In this document: piece by piece, positions 45,013 to 55,585 of the stretch
How the letters are laid out: the number at the start of each line of letters is the position of its first letter
Position numbering within the stretch: the first letter of the stretch is position 1
Origin: Steroidobacteraceae bacterium
GTDB lineage: Bacteria > Pseudomonadota > Gammaproteobacteria > Steroidobacterales > Steroidobacteraceae
Reading direction: 5' to 3'
Assembly: GCA_025451845.1 (NCBI GenBank)
Contig: JANWJS010000053.1
Span: forward strand, 62,001-126,000
Length of the DNA stretch: 64,000 nt
Notes under the pieces: generated by a model
Seen by the model: the letters and a program-made list of their open reading frames with translations, nothing else
The model's database searches: none
What the model was told of the DNA's origin: nothing
Translations under genes and position numbers: made by a program

Positions 45013-46086
45013 CTAGGGCCCGAGGACCACCACAGTGCGCTCTGCGGCTGAGCGCTGTGCGGCCTCGATAATTTCGAGCCCGGCCAATGCATCCTCAGGC
45101 GCTACCGGTGGCGGTGCTCCGTCTCGCAGCATCGCTACCAGCTCGGCGTAGAAGCGCTGGTAAGCGCCGGGCTCGCTCCGCACCGATTCCTCATGCGCAC
45201 CATCAGTCAAGATTCCCCAAGCTTTGGGCGGGTCTCGGCCCCAGTCGGGCGAGGTGGGCCGCTTTCCGCTGCGCAGAGCGGACTCTTGCCGATCGGCGTG
45301 CTGTTTCACGAACGCGCCGCGTTCTCCGAGCACGCGCATTCGCGGTCCGTGGTGTGCCGCAACGGAGCTCGTCCAAAGGTGGGAGCGGACCCCATTGACA
45401 TGTGTGAGCGCGAGAAATACTTCATCGTCCGTTTCGGCGCCGGCGCGTCGCTGGTCGAGCTCGGCATAAACCCCCTGAACGGGGCCAAAGAGCGTCAAGG
45501 CCTGATCGACCAGATGGCTGCCCAAGTCGTACAGCAGACCACCGGCTTCCTCCACCGCACCACGCTCGCGCCAGCCGCCCTTCAATTCGGGCCGCCATCG
45601 CTCGAGACGGGCCTCGAAGCGCGAGATACGCCCCAGCACACCCTCGTCCAAGAGGCGGCGCAGCGTCAGGAGCTCACTGTCCCAGCGACGGTTGTGATAA
45701 GGAATTACCGGCAACCGTTTCTCACGCGCCATTTGAATGACTTGTCGGGCCTCTGAAGCGGTGCGTGCAAACGGCTTGTCGATGACCACCGGCAGCCCGG
45801 CAGTCAAGCCCGCCATGGCCAGGCTGGCATGAACGCGATTGGGAGTTGTGATTACCACCAGATCGTGATCGGCCGCGCGGTCCCACAGCCACTCCACCGT
45901 AGTGGCCACGTGTATCCCTGGATAGTCTCGCCGCGCTTGAGAGCCGCGCACTTCATTCGATGTGACCACGGTGACCAACTTCATGCCGGGCGTAACCGCT
46001 ATGAGCGGGCCATGGAAGCATGATCCCCCAAGGCCGAACCCGACCAGAGCGACGCGGACGTCTCGTTTTGTGTTTCGTCCCTGCAT
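45013..46086 (-). CDS. Gfo/Idh/MocA family NAD(P)-dependent oxidoreductase
   Basis: The 357-residue dehydrogenase has an N-terminal Rossmann fold (VRVALVGFGLGGSCFHGPLI, about 9-28) and the MocA C-terminal domain. The catalytic dyad region is visible in VIDKPFART (the EKP-like Lys) and LYDLGSHLVDQAL (the DxGxHxxD motif). It resembles YdgJ/scyllo-inositol-type dehydrogenases acting on sugars or cyclitols. ATG 46086 is chosen because the Rossmann fold follows directly; 43 basic residues would precede it from the upstream start. It lies downstream of the LysR gene in the same direction and may belong to the sugar-acid locus, but no shared operator was found. Confidence 0.87.
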   Translation of the reverse strand: MQGRNTKRDVRVALVGFGLGGSCFHGPLIAVTPGMKLVTVVTSNEVRGSQARRDYPGIHVATTVEWLWDRAADHDLVVITTPNRVHASLAMAGLTAGLPVVIDKPFARTASEARQVIQMAREKRLPVIPYHNRRWDSELLTLRRLLDEGVLGRISRFEARLERWRPELKGGWRERGAVEEAGGLLYDLGSHLVDQALTLFGPVQGVYAELDQRRAGAETDDEVFLALTHVNGVRSHLWTSSVAAHHGPRMRVLGERGAFVKQHADRQESALRSGKRPTSPDWGRDPPKAWGILTDGAHEESVRSEPGAYQRFYAELVAMLRDGAPPPVAPEDALAGLEIIEAAQRSAAERTVVVLGP

Positions 46087-46270
46087 GGCGATTAGCGCTC
46101 GAAGTCCTTCTTTTTTGTTGGTTGCTCTTGCCTGCGGTCTTCGTTGAGTCAGACGCCGACGGGGATTGCGCCTCCGGTAAAGTTTGATCCGTGAACAAAC
46201 CACAAATGAATGCACGCCTTATCACGGGATACTAGGACGCCACCACGGCTCGCGACGTTCGCAATCCACG

Positions 46271-47203
46271 TCACGGGCGGCTGGCAGTTTGAATTCGCTT
46301 CATCCTGATTGCGCGCGTGTACTCGAGGCATGCCTCGAGTACACTCTCCCTGGCGGGATTGTCTTTATCGGGTTTCCAGGCGACATACAGCTCGACCGGC
46401 TGCATCGAGCGCACCCTGCGTATCGGGCGGAATATCACACCTTCGAAATGCAGGCTGGTTGCGGCTTCTGGAACGAGCGCTGCGCCTATCCCTGCGGCCA
46501 CCAGCGCTATGATGGAATGGATCTGGCTCGTGTATTGCGTGTAATCCGGCCTTACCCCGGCGGTCGCGAAGACACCGGCGACGAGGTCATGAAAGTACCG
46601 CGCTTCGATCGGGGAATACATGACGAGTGGCGTTCCCTCAAAATCGGAGATCGCAGGATCGCGCCGACCGCGTGCCAGAGGATGCGAAGCCGGCAGGGCA
46701 GCGACCAGTGGCTCCCGGATCAGGCGCATGGAGTCGAATTCTTCCAGCGATGTATGCGGCCGAAGCAACGCCAAGTCGAGAACTCCGGCGGCGAGCGCCT
46801 CGATCTGCTCCATCGTGACCATCTCCCTCAGATTGATTTCGACATCCGGCACACGGGCCCGGCACTGCGCAATCATTCCGGGCATCACCCCGTAGCCTGA
46901 GGCAGCCGTAAAGCCAATCGTCACGCTACCGGATTCCCCTCGGGCCGCGCGCCGCACGGCCAGCGTTGCGCTTTCCGCCAGTCGCAAGATTTGCCTCGTA
47001 TCAGCCAGAAAACTCCGCCCGGCGCTCGTCAAGCGCACGCTTCGGCTGGTCCGATCGAGTAGGGTGACTCCCAGGCGCTGCTCCAGCAGCTGCACTTGGC
47101 GGCTGAGCGGCGGCTGAGTCATATGCAGACGAATGGCGGCGTGGCCGAAGTGCAGTTCCTCGGCAACGGCGGCGAAGCAACGGAGCTGATTCAACTCGAA
47201 CAT
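46271..47203 (-). CDS. LysR family regulator of the glucarate locus
   Basis: The 310-residue regulator has the LysR winged HTH (about 1-60: QLRCFAAVAEELHFGHAAIRLHMTQPPLSRQVQLLE) and an effector domain resembling those of BenM/CatM-like and sugar-acid-responsive regulators. ATG 47203 (MFELNQL) is preferred to a TTG three codons upstream. It is divergent from the TonB receptor operon. The palindrome GCCAATATTGGC, 26 bp upstream of its own start, recurs before the second operon at 57.0 kb, so it probably controls both and itself. A 28-bp perfect palindrome lies within its last codons. Confidence 0.9.
   Translation of the reverse strand: MFELNQLRCFAAVAEELHFGHAAIRLHMTQPPLSRQVQLLEQRLGVTLLDRTSRSVRLTSAGRSFLADTRQILRLAESATLAVRRAARGESGSVTIGFTAASGYGVMPGMIAQCRARVPDVEINLREMVTMEQIEALAAGVLDLALLRPHTSLEEFDSMRLIREPLVAALPASHPLARGRRDPAISDFEGTPLVMYSPIEARYFHDLVAGVFATAGVRPDYTQYTSQIHSIIALVAAGIGAALVPEAATSLHFEGVIFRPIRRVRSMQPVELYVAWKPDKDNPARESVLEACLEYTRAIRMKRIQTASRP
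46317..46344. repeat. 28-bp perfect palindrome inside the LysR coding region
   Basis: Each 14-base half is the exact reverse complement of the other; the first half is GTGTACTCGAGGCA. The palindrome encodes VLEACLEY near the C terminus of the LysR protein on the minus strand. In RNA it could form a 12-bp stem with a 4-base loop; in DNA it could be bound by a dimeric protein. Confidence 0.8.
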
Positions 47204-47218
47204 CGATGCCAAACCTGA

Positions 47219-47270
47219 ATTGATTCATGCCAATATTGGCTTGGACTTACATCATTGCACTTCCTAGACT
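47219..47270 (+). promoter_or_regulatory. LysR operator and promoter of the TonB receptor/glucarate operon
   Basis: ATTGAT (47219-47224), the perfect palindrome GCCAATATTGGC (47229-47240) and TTGGACT (47241-47247) form a 29-bp block. TTGGAC (47241-47246) is a fair -35; TAGACT (47265-47270) lies 18 bp further as the -10. The same block with the same spacing occurs at 57033-57084. The palindrome abuts the -35, where LysR activators commonly contact polymerase. Confidence 0.75.
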
Positions 47271-47316
47271 TCCCCTCAACCGGTACTTTCCCATAAGCCC
47301 GGTCGAGGGGAATTCC

Positions 47317-50300
47317 ATGAAGAAGTCGTCCCAAAGACACGTCATCGCGCCGACGCTCGCAGCGCTTCTCGGTCTTGCGCTGACCGGCCTGGGCTCGCCC
47401 GCGGACGCTCAACAGCGTCCGACCACTGGATCGAATGCCACGGGCGCGAATGGGCCGCCCGATCCCGCCGCAGCCGGTAACAACTCCTCGCAGCTGGCGG
47501 TGATCGTCGTAACCGGCAGCCGTATAGCGAGCCGCAGTTACACCTCCGACAGCCCGCTGGTCACAGTAGACACGGCTCAGATTGCCGCTACGGGGCAGGT
47601 CTCACTCGATTCCGCCCTTGGACAGTTGCCGCAATTCGCAGCCGCACAGGGTCGGACCATAGTCGGCGACGTGGAGGGGTCCACAGGCTTCAGCGGCGGG
47701 CAGTCATATTCTGACCTGCGCGGACTCGGCCCCGAGCGCACGCTGGTGCTGCTCGATGGGCAGCGCCTCGTGCCGACCAATCCAAACGGATCGGTTGACC
47801 TGAACCAGATTCCCATGGCGCTCCTCCAGAGTGTGGACGTGATCACCGGCGGCGCCTCGGCGGTCTACGGCTCGGATGCCATGGCGGGCGTGGTCAACTT
47901 TCGATTGCGCGAGCACTTCCATGGCATTCAGCTCTCCTATCGGCATGGCGCGAGTACCCACGGGGACGGAGCGGAGAACACCCTGAGCATACTGATGGGG
48001 GGGAACTTCAATAACAACCGTGGCAACGCCGTCGTTGATCTCGAATACAACGAGCGCGGCGAGATCGCGGGCGTGAACCGGCCGTCCTTTTCGGAGCAAG
48101 GGGGCGATTACCCCGCCGGATTTGCGGCAGGTAACTTCAACGCCGGTGATATTGGGGGCAACATTCCCATCTCGGCGGTCAACGCGGTGCTCGCCCAGTA
48201 CCCAGGCACCACGCCCATCCCCGGCACGGGCGATTACGGCGGTTATATAGGAATCAACCACGACGGTACCCTGTTCACCGCGCGTAATCCGGGGAGCTGC
48301 GTGCAGAACTACCGCGGCCCGCTGGGCAGGCAAGCGACGGGCCCGTTCCTGGGCGACTTTGTCTCTCAGGACTGCAGCAGTATCCAAGTCCCTGAAGAGA
48401 TCGGGCGGTTGCTCCAGGAGCCGATGCGGCGATACAACCTATTCTCTCGGGTAACGTACGACATAACCGACAACATGCAGGGATACGGGCAGGTGAACTT
48501 CATGCACACCAGCGCCCGTGACTACAGGAGTTACGATGGCACAAGCGAGGGACACCCTCTCCGCGTTCCGCTGAACAATCCATACGTCACCGGCAATTCC
48601 GCGCTGGAATCCCTTTTGAACGCGCGCACCGGCCTGACGCCCGGCCAGCCCCCGAGCACGGAAGCGCTGGTAGTTGATACCTCTTTGGCCCCGTTCGGCA
48701 AGACATTCCAGGATTTCATATACAACGACTATCAGCTTGCCATGGGGCTGAAGGGTGGAATCGGCTCGACGGACATTGCCTGGAACGTATTTGGGTCCTA
48801 TGGCCAAACCTCGTTCGACAACTATCAGCACGGATACGCCTCTTTTCCGGCGCTCGATGCGATGATGTTCGGAACGGCGAACTACCAAGGGGCTGACGGT
48901 AGCAGCTGCGTTGGCTACGCCTGGAATCCGTTCGGCAACCAGCCGATGAGCGCGGGCTGTGTGGAATATGCCAGCAGCACGCCGAAAAACACCAATCAGA
49001 TGACGCAGAAGTACGCGGAGGGCGATCTCACCGGTACTCTGTGGAGGCTGCCGGAGGGTGACCTCAAGTTTGCATTGGGTGTCGATTATCGCGGGGATAG
49101 CTTTTCCTACCTCGCCGACCCTGAGCTCAATCCTGCGTTCAATGTGATGCCGGCGGAGTATCCGCCTGAGATAATCTCGGGGACGTTCGACCTGGTCGGA
49201 TCGGCCAGCGGCACGCAGAATGTTCGCGAGGGGTATGTAGAGTTGCGGGCCCCGATCTTGAAGCAGAAGCCGTTCGCCAAGGACGTATCCGTGGACGTGG
49301 CGGGACGCCATTCGCAGTATGACCTTTTCGGAGCCACTAACACCTGGAAGGCGGACTTGCATTGGCAGGCGAATGACACCCTCATGTTCCGCGGCGGCTT
49401 TGAGCGCGCGATCCGGGCTCCGAGTCTCCAGGAACTCTACAGTCCGTTCGTAAACGCTGGCGCCACCGTTTCTTTGGACCCATGCTCCTACAGCGGCATC
49501 TATCGTACGGGTTCAAACGCCGCGCAAGTGGCGGCGCTGTGTCAGGCGCAGGGAGTGCCGGCCGGCGCTCTGCCGAGTTTTACCTCGCCGGCGTTGGACG
49601 TGCCAGGCACTCTCAGGGGAAATCCGACGCTGAAACCTGAGGTAGCGAGCACGTACTCGGTTGGCTTTGTGTTTACGCCGCATTTCGGCGGGGCTATGAC
49701 CCGCGAGCTGGGTGCCTCGGTGGACTACTTCCACATCAAGATCGATGGAGCGATTGCGGGCGTGGGGGCCCAGCAGATTCTGGAGAACTGCTTCAATGCG
49801 ACCGGAGGCAATCCTGGCTACTCTGATAGCAACTTCTATTGCCAGCAGATCACGCGCAATCCATCGACAGGTTATATCACGCTCGCCAAGCAGTTCTCGG
49901 AGAACATCGGCGCGTTCGTTACGGACGGGGTGGATGTCGAGGGGCATTGGGGCTTCGCGCTGCATGACCTTGGCCTGCCGGAACGAGCCGGAGGGATCAT
50001 GATCCAGTCGTACCTCACCTACCTGCGCTCGATCATCGTCTCGGGGGTGCCGGGCGTTCCGACGCTGGACTACTCTGGTGCGATCGGCGATACCACGACT
50101 GCGTTCGCGATGGACGGTTCGAGCCTCTCGGACCTGTCCCACCCGAGGTGGAAGGCTAACACGACGCTCGGTTACGCAGTGGGGCCGATTTCGGCTGCAC
50201 TGCACTGGCGATATATCGATGCCCAGCAGGACTGGATTAATGGACCGGGTAGCGGTCCCGGAATTCCAGCCTATAGCTATTTCGACTTCGATGCGAGTTG

Positions 50301-50457
50301 GCAGGCAACATCGCAGATCCAGGTTACAGCAGGGATGACCAATATGTTCGACAAGGCGCCGCCGCTGGTAGTGGGGTATAACTTCGTTACCGATGCCGCG
50401 ACCTATGACATCGTGGGACGGACCTACTATGTCGGCCTGAAGGCTGACCTCGACTGA
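47317..50457 (+). CDS. TonB-dependent outer membrane receptor
   Basis: The 1046-residue receptor has a signal peptide (IAPTLAALLGLALTGLGSPADA), a TonB-box-like VIVVTGSRI (about 61-69), a plug domain (ERTLVLLDGQRLVP, GGASAVYGSDAMAGVVNF) and a long beta-barrel ending GRTYYVGLKADLD. There is no N-terminal STN signalling domain, so it is a transporter rather than a transducer. As the first gene of a glucarate-degrading operon it probably imports a glucarate-containing or uronate-derived compound across the outer membrane. ATG 47317 has GAGGGG upstream. The promoter carries the LysR operator at 47219-47247. Confidence 0.93.
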   Translation: MKKSSQRHVIAPTLAALLGLALTGLGSPADAQQRPTTGSNATGANGPPDPAAAGNNSSQLAVIVVTGSRIASRSYTSDSPLVTVDTAQIAATGQVSLDSALGQLPQFAAAQGRTIVGDVEGSTGFSGGQSYSDLRGLGPERTLVLLDGQRLVPTNPNGSVDLNQIPMALLQSVDVITGGASAVYGSDAMAGVVNFRLREHFHGIQLSYRHGASTHGDGAENTLSILMGGNFNNNRGNAVVDLEYNERGEIAGVNRPSFSEQGGDYPAGFAAGNFNAGDIGGNIPISAVNAVLAQYPGTTPIPGTGDYGGYIGINHDGTLFTARNPGSCVQNYRGPLGRQATGPFLGDFVSQDCSSIQVPEEIGRLLQEPMRRYNLFSRVTYDITDNMQGYGQVNFMHTSARDYRSYDGTSEGHPLRVPLNNPYVTGNSALESLLNARTGLTPGQPPSTEALVVDTSLAPFGKTFQDFIYNDYQLAMGLKGGIGSTDIAWNVFGSYGQTSFDNYQHGYASFPALDAMMFGTANYQGADGSSCVGYAWNPFGNQPMSAGCVEYASSTPKNTNQMTQKYAEGDLTGTLWRLPEGDLKFALGVDYRGDSFSYLADPELNPAFNVMPAEYPPEIISGTFDLVGSASGTQNVREGYVELRAPILKQKPFAKDVSVDVAGRHSQYDLFGATNTWKADLHWQANDTLMFRGGFERAIRAPSLQELYSPFVNAGATVSLDPCSYSGIYRTGSNAAQVAALCQAQGVPAGALPSFTSPALDVPGTLRGNPTLKPEVASTYSVGFVFTPHFGGAMTRELGASVDYFHIKIDGAIAGVGAQQILENCFNATGGNPGYSDSNFYCQQITRNPSTGYITLAKQFSENIGAFVTDGVDVEGHWGFALHDLGLPERAGGIMIQSYLTYLRSIIVSGVPGVPTLDYSGAIGDTTTAFAMDGSSLSDLSHPRWKANTTLGYAVGPISAALHWRYIDAQQDWINGPGSGPGIPAYSYFDFDASWQATSQIQVTAGMTNMFDKAPPLVVGYNFVTDAATYDIVGRTYYVGLKADLD

Positions 50458-50603
50458 GGATTTGCGGATGAGCATTTCTGCAGGTCGGGCAGCTGCCCGC
50501 GGCAGGGCGATCATGCAGGCATGCAGCGTAGCGCGACAGAAGTGTATGGCCGATCAGGTGTCCGCAGCGGCCAGGCGGCCGGCAGGTGGCGGTGGGAATA
50601 GCC

Positions 50604-51629
50604 ATGAAGCATAAAATACTTTCCTTTATCCTGGGCTTTGCAGGACTCGCCCCCTTGGGCGCATGGGCAGCTCCCCCGGCGCCGCTCGTGCTCGTCCACC
50701 GCTACGATCTGCCGGCATCGATCAAGGGCCATTTCGACCATTTCGAGCTGGATCCTGCCGGCAAACGGCTCTTCGGCACCGCCGTGGATTCCCACTATCT
50801 GGTGGTCTTCAATTTCGGGACCGGCAAGGTCATCAAGCTGATTCCCTTGGAAATTCCGCGCGGAGTGGTGTACCGAGCGGACCTCGAGCGGTTGTATGTC
50901 ACCGACGGGGCCGGATGGTTGCGCATCTATGACTCGCGAACTTATATGCTGCTCAAGTCGCTGAAGATGGAAGTCGATGCAGACCCGATCGCGTACGACC
51001 CTGACACGGGGCGCATCTTCGCGGTGAATGGCGGCGAAAAGGCAGGGCATCCATATTCACACGTTACCGTATTCGACTCTGTCAACGAGCGTCAGATTGG
51101 TAATGTCGAGCTGCCAGGAAACGACCTCGAGGATTTCGGGATCGAGGACCATGGCTCTCGGCTGTTCGTGAACGACGAGGCGCTGAACCAGATCGATGTC
51201 ATCAATATGCGGACCCTGAAGCCTACGACGGTGTGGACGCTGACGCTCGCTTCGGAGAATTTCGGCGCCGCGATCGATGAGCGCACCCATAGGCTATTCG
51301 TGGCATGTCGTAAGGGAGGTCTGCTGGTGCTCGACAGCGATACCGGTAGGCAGCTCCAGACGCTGCCCATTGGCGGGGACACCGACTACATCGCGTTCGA
51401 TGCTGCTTCCCGCAGGATTTACGTCTCGGGAGGAAGCGGTCACGGGTGGGTGGATGTGTACAAGGAGGAGGATGCGAATCACTACCGCTTGCTCGGCGAG
51501 GTGACCACTGAGCCGCATGCTGCCACGTCGCACCTCGCCGCGCCCCTCGGCGAGTACATCGTGATGACGCCTTCGGCCCCCAGCGCGCCGGCGCAGGTGT
51601 GGGTCTACAAGATTGCCTCGGCCGACTGA
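50604..51629 (+). CDS. Secreted YncE-like beta-propeller protein
   Basis: The 341-residue product has a signal peptide (KHKILSFILGFAGLAPLGAWA) and repeated blades of the YVTN/YncE type, for example HFELDPAGKRLFGTAVDSH, IAYDPDTGRIFAVNGG and AAIDERTHRLFVACRKGG. The fold is a seven-bladed propeller in the periplasm. It lies between the TonB receptor and the cytoplasmic enzymes, so it may bind the incoming substrate, or open a sugar-acid lactone as propeller lactonases do; this is inference. ATG 50604 is chosen because GGTGGGA precedes it and the signal peptide follows directly. Confidence 0.82.
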   Translation: MKHKILSFILGFAGLAPLGAWAAPPAPLVLVHRYDLPASIKGHFDHFELDPAGKRLFGTAVDSHYLVVFNFGTGKVIKLIPLEIPRGVVYRADLERLYVTDGAGWLRIYDSRTYMLLKSLKMEVDADPIAYDPDTGRIFAVNGGEKAGHPYSHVTVFDSVNERQIGNVELPGNDLEDFGIEDHGSRLFVNDEALNQIDVINMRTLKPTTVWTLTLASENFGAAIDERTHRLFVACRKGGLLVLDSDTGRQLQTLPIGGDTDYIAFDAASRRIYVSGGSGHGWVDVYKEEDANHYRLLGEVTTEPHAATSHLAAPLGEYIVMTPSAPSAPAQVWVYKIASAD

Positions 51630-51662
51630 GAGAGGGTTGCGAGCGGCGTCCCGACTCTATCC

Positions 51663-52601
51663 ATGAATCAAAGGAATCTCGTCCACATGAAGGGTATGTC
51701 TCCTACCGAGATGGCGTCCGCTCTGGGCAAGGGACTTCTTTCGTTCCCCGTCACGACGTTCCGCGCTGACGGCTCTTTCGACCCCGGGGCGTACCGCGAC
51801 AACATTGCCTGGGCATGCAGCCACGGACCGGCCGGCCTATTCGCGGCCGGAGGTACCGGCGAGTTCTTCTCGCTCACGGCCGCTGAGGTTGCCGAGGTAG
51901 TCAAGATCGCGGTGGACGAGGTCAAGGGCCGCTTGCCGCTGCTCGCTCCGTGCGGCTACGGCACGGAGATGGCAAAGCAGCTGGCGGCAAACGCGGAGGC
52001 GTCCGGTGCCGACGGACTGCTGCTCATGCCGCCGTATCTGACGGAGAGCGAGCGTGACGGTATTGCGGCGCACGTCGAGGCCGTTTGCCGGGCGACCCGC
52101 CTCGGGGTCATCTTTTATAGCCGTGCCAATGCGACCATCGATGATGTGACGCTCGAACGCCTCTGCGAGCGCTGCCCGAATCTCGTGGGGTTCAAGGACG
52201 GCGTTGGCGACGTCGAGATGATGACTCGAATTTACACCCGAATCGGCGAACGGCTCACTTACCTCGGCGGCCTCCCGACGGCGGAGACGTTCGCTCTGCC
52301 GTATCTCGAGCTCGGCGTGAACACATACTCCTCGGCCATCTACAACTTTATGCCGAAGTTCGCGCTGGACTTCTACGCCGCAGTACGGCGCCGCGATCGG
52401 GTGGCGGTGTACACGGCGCTGCGTGAGTTCGTGCTTCCCTATATCAGCATCCGACGCCGCCGCAACGGCTATGCGGTCTCGATCGTGAAGGCCGGGATGA
52501 GACTGATCGGCCGCGACTGCGGTCCCGTGCGCCCACCGCTCACCGATCTGACGCAGCAGGAAATGGACGAGTTGGCCGCGCTGGTCGCGGGCCGCAAGTG
52601 A
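51663..52601 (+). CDS. kdgD: 5-dehydro-4-deoxyglucarate dehydratase
   Basis: KdgD dehydrates and decarboxylates 5-keto-4-deoxy-D-glucarate to 2-oxoglutarate semialdehyde. The 312-residue protein is a DapA-superfamily TIM barrel with the KdgD-specific motif [13 protein letters not shown] (about 60-72), the Tyr in [11 protein letters not shown] (about 150) and the Schiff-base Lys178 in VGFKDGVGD. The start at ATG 51663 adds eight residues before the alternative ATG 51687 ([10 protein letters not shown]), which matches homologues equally well. It follows the propeller gene after 33 bp and precedes the next pathway enzyme by 10 bp. Confidence 0.92.
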   Translation: MNQRNLVHMKGMSPTEMASALGKGLLSFPVTTFRADGSFDPGAYRDNIAWACSHGPAGLFAAGGTGEFFSLTAAEVAEVVKIAVDEVKGRLPLLAPCGYGTEMAKQLAANAEASGADGLLLMPPYLTESERDGIAAHVEAVCRATRLGVIFYSRANATIDDVTLERLCERCPNLVGFKDGVGDVEMMTRIYTRIGERLTYLGGLPTAETFALPYLELGVNTYSSAIYNFMPKFALDFYAAVRRRDRVAVYTALREFVLPYISIRRRRNGYAVSIVKAGMRLIGRDCGPVRPPLTDLTQQEMDELAALVAGRK

Positions 52602-52611
52602 GTCCCGCGCC

Positions 52612-54189
52612 GTGCCAGTGACCGGTTGCATGTTGATTGGCCAGGAGCGGGTTGCGGGCACGGCGGGGTCCTTCCAGGCGATGGATCCGGCGAGCGGTAC
52701 TGGGCTTGCGCCGCCATTTGGCGGTGCGACGCCGCAGATGCTCCATCGGGCCTGCGTGCTCGCGGAGGAATCGTTCGATACCTACCGCGAAACTGCGCTA
52801 GCGACGCGTGGCGCGTTCCTGGAGACAATTGCCGGAAACATCCTCGATCTCGGTGATGCGCTCACGGAGCGCGGGGTCGCCGAGACCGGGCTCCCGCGTG
52901 CGCGGCTCGAGGGCGAGCGACAGCGCACCGCGGATCAACTGCGACTCTTTGCGCAGGTCGTGCGCGAGGGAAGTTTTATCGAGCCCCGGCTGGAGACCCT
53001 TCTGTCCAGCCGCCGGCCGCTGCCCCGGCCGGACCTGCGGTTGCGACATGTGCCGGTCGGGCCGGTGGCAGTGTTTGGCGCCAGCAATTTTCCGCTGGCC
53101 TTTTCCGTCGCCGGCGGCGATACCGCCTCGGCGCTAGCCGCCGGTTGTCCCGTGATCGTCAAGGCGCACAACGCTCATCCAGGTGTCTCGGAGCTCGTGG
53201 GAACTGCCGTGCAGCGGGCAGTCCGTGACTGCGGCTTGCCGGAGGGGGTGTTCTCGATGCTGTTCGGCGTCGACACCGCCCTCGGTGCCGCTCTCGTGGC
53301 CGACCCGCGGATCAAGGCGGTTGGATTCACCGGGTCGCGGGTTGGCGGAACGGCGCTGATGAGGATTGCGGCAGAGCGTTCCGAGCCGATTTCCATCCAT
53401 GCCGAGATGAGCAGCGTCAATCCGGTCTTTCTCCTGCCCGGCGCCCTGGCGGCGCGCGGTGCCGCGATCGCCAAAGCCTTTCTCGCCTCGCTAAATCTCG
53501 GGGCAGGCCAATTCTGCACCAATCCCGGATTGCTCATCGCGCTCGAGGGACCGCAGCTCGAGGCGTTCATCTCTGCCGCCGCGGCGGAGGTGCGCGGCTC
53601 GGCCGCCGCGACCATGCTCGTCAGCCACATCCACCGCGCCTACGAGGCCGGGCTGAGCCAGCTCTGCGCGATGGCGGGGGTTACTGTGGCGGCGCGCGGC
53701 GAGCGGGCGTCTGGCTGCAAGAGCCAGACGGCGCTGCTGATTGCACACGCCGAGACCGTGCTTGCCGATAAGCGCCTGCAAGAGGAGCTGTTTGGCCCGG
53801 CATCGCTCCTCGTCCGCTGTCGCGACATGGCGCAGCTGCGCGAGCTTGCCGAGAGTTTGGAGGGACAGCTGACGGCCGCCGTGCACATGGAGGCAGCGGA
53901 CCTCGGGATGGCTCGTCAGCTGCTGCCGGTGCTCGAGCGGAAGGCGGGGCGCGTGCTGTTCAACGGGTTCCCGACCGGGGTCGAAGTCTCTCATGCCATG
54001 GTGCATGGAGGACCTTACCCCGCGACCTCGGACCCGCGATTCACGTCCGTCGGTACGCTCGCCATCCGAAGGTTCCTGCGCCCGGTATGCTATCAGGACA
54101 CGCCACCCGAGCTGCTGCCGCAATCGTTGCAGGACGGAAATCCACTCGGCCTGTGGCGGGTCAAGGATGGCCGGCCCGGCTTGAGTTGA
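52612..54189 (+). CDS. 2-oxoglutarate semialdehyde (2,5-dioxovalerate) dehydrogenase
   Basis: The 525-residue aldehyde dehydrogenase oxidises 2-oxoglutarate semialdehyde to 2-oxoglutarate with NAD(P). It shows the family pattern: [18 protein letters not shown] (about 161-178), Lys in [11 protein letters not shown], catalytic Glu265 in [10 protein letters not shown] and Cys302 in [10 protein letters not shown]. The [16 protein letters not shown] signature distinguishes semialdehyde dehydrogenases of the glucarate and pentose routes. The start is GTG 52612, 10 bp after kdgD. The product enters the TCA cycle, completing the pathway from glucarate. Confidence 0.9.
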   Translation: MPVTGCMLIGQERVAGTAGSFQAMDPASGTGLAPPFGGATPQMLHRACVLAEESFDTYRETALATRGAFLETIAGNILDLGDALTERGVAETGLPRARLEGERQRTADQLRLFAQVVREGSFIEPRLETLLSSRRPLPRPDLRLRHVPVGPVAVFGASNFPLAFSVAGGDTASALAAGCPVIVKAHNAHPGVSELVGTAVQRAVRDCGLPEGVFSMLFGVDTALGAALVADPRIKAVGFTGSRVGGTALMRIAAERSEPISIHAEMSSVNPVFLLPGALAARGAAIAKAFLASLNLGAGQFCTNPGLLIALEGPQLEAFISAAAAEVRGSAAATMLVSHIHRAYEAGLSQLCAMAGVTVAARGERASGCKSQTALLIAHAETVLADKRLQEELFGPASLLVRCRDMAQLRELAESLEGQLTAAVHMEAADLGMARQLLPVLERKAGRVLFNGFPTGVEVSHAMVHGGPYPATSDPRFTSVGTLAIRRFLRPVCYQDTPPELLPQSLQDGNPLGLWRVKDGRPGLS

Positions 54190-54214
54190 GCGGCTTGCCT
54201 CCGATGAAAGCTTC

Positions 54215-55585
54215 ATGACCCGCGAGCAGAATTCCGGCGCGCTTGGCCGCGGCCACGTGCGCTATCTCATGGTGTTCATGCTGTTCGCCGCGACCACGGT
54301 CAACTACGCAGATCGGGCGAGCCTCTCGATCGTGGGACCGGCGATGCAGGCGCAGCTGCACATCGCCCCGATCACTCTCGGCTACATATTCTCCGCGTTC
54401 GGCTGGGCCTATGCGATTGCTCAGCTGCCGGGCGGCTGGCTGCTGGATCGCTTCGGCTCGCGCGTCATCTATGCGGGAAGCATCCTGCTCTGGTCGCTGT
54501 TCACGCTGCTGCAGGGGGCGGCGGGGCTGCTCGCCGGAGCCCTGGCCGTGGCGGCACTCTTCGCGCTGCGCCTGCTCGTGGGGCTTGCCGAGGCGCCGGC
54601 CTTCCCGGGCAACAGCCGGATCGTCGCCGCGTGGTTTCCCGGGGGCGAACGCGCCACCGCCGCCGCCATCTTCAATTCGGGGCAGTACTTCGCCACCGTG
54701 ATGTTTGCGCCTGTGATGGCCTGGCTCACCCACAGGTTCGGCTGGCCGTCCGTGTTCGTCTTTCTCGGCGGCGCAGGGCTACTACTGTTCGTGGCCTGGC
54801 TGATGACGGTGTACGCACCGAGCCAACACTCCCGCGTGGGACGAGCCGAGCTCGACTATATTGCCGCCGGCGGCGGCCTCATCGACATGGACCAGGGACG
54901 CGGCGCCCCCCAGTCGGTGAGCTGGCAGCACTTGAAGGTGCTGCTCAGCCGGCGGATGCTGATCGGTATTTACATCGGGCAATACTGCGTCAATGTGCTG
55001 ACCTACTTCTTTCTTACCTGGTTTCCGGTGTACCTGGTCGAGCAGCGAGGCATGTCGATCCTCAAGGCCGGCGTGGTGATCGTACTGCCGGCGATCTGCG
55101 GATTCGCGGGCGGGGTGCTCGGGGGCATCATGTCCGATGCGCTGCTGCGTCGCGGCGTTTCGCTCTCGCTGGCGCGCAAAATCCCGATTGTCGGCGGCCT
55201 GCTCCTCTCGACCAGCATGATCCTCTGCAATTTCGTCCAGGCCAACTGGATCGTGGTGCTCATCATGTCGCTCGCCTTCTTCGGCAAGGGCGTAGGTTCG
55301 CTCGGCTGGGCCGTCGTCGCCGATACGGCACCCAAGGAGATGACGGGGCTCTACGGGGGGCTCTTCAATACCTTCGGCAACGTGGGTGCGATCACCACCC
55401 CGATCGTCATCGGCTACATCGTCGCGGTGACCGGATCGTTCTCCGGGGCGCTGGTCTACGTCGGTGCGAACGCGTTGCTCGCTGTCCTCGGCTACACTGT
55501 GATCGCCGGGCGCTTCGAGCGCGTTCACCTGACGGAGTCTGTCGCCAGGCCGCGGCAGCCATCGCGGATGGAGACCCGCACTTGA
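54215..55585 (+). CDS. MFS sugar-acid permease (GudP/ACS family type)
   Basis: The 456-residue permease has 12 membrane segments and the ACS-family hallmark [16 protein letters not shown] in the first loop. It also has [14 protein letters not shown] and [13 protein letters not shown], as in GudP and GarP, which import D-glucarate and D-galactarate with protons. Its place between kdgD-dehydrogenase and gudD fits inner-membrane uptake of glucarate. ATG 54215 is the start. The stop codon overlaps the TTG start of gudD, so translation is probably coupled. Confidence 0.92.
   Translation: MTREQNSGALGRGHVRYLMVFMLFAATTVNYADRASLSIVGPAMQAQLHIAPITLGYIFSAFGWAYAIAQLPGGWLLDRFGSRVIYAGSILLWSLFTLLQGAAGLLAGALAVAALFALRLLVGLAEAPAFPGNSRIVAAWFPGGERATAAAIFNSGQYFATVMFAPVMAWLTHRFGWPSVFVFLGGAGLLLFVAWLMTVYAPSQHSRVGRAELDYIAAGGGLIDMDQGRGAPQSVSWQHLKVLLSRRMLIGIYIGQYCVNVLTYFFLTWFPVYLVEQRGMSILKAGVVIVLPAICGFAGGVLGGIMSDALLRRGVSLSLARKIPIVGGLLLSTSMILCNFVQANWIVVLIMSLAFFGKGVGSLGWAVVADTAPKEMTGLYGGLFNTFGNVGAITTPIVIGYIVAVTGSFSGALVYVGANALLAVLGYTVIAGRFERVHLTESVARPRQPSRMETRT

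Noticed and set aside
54631-55581. Long frame upstream of gudD on the same strand
   Set aside because: This part overlaps the permease gene in another frame and is Arg-rich noise; gudD homology begins only after 55582.
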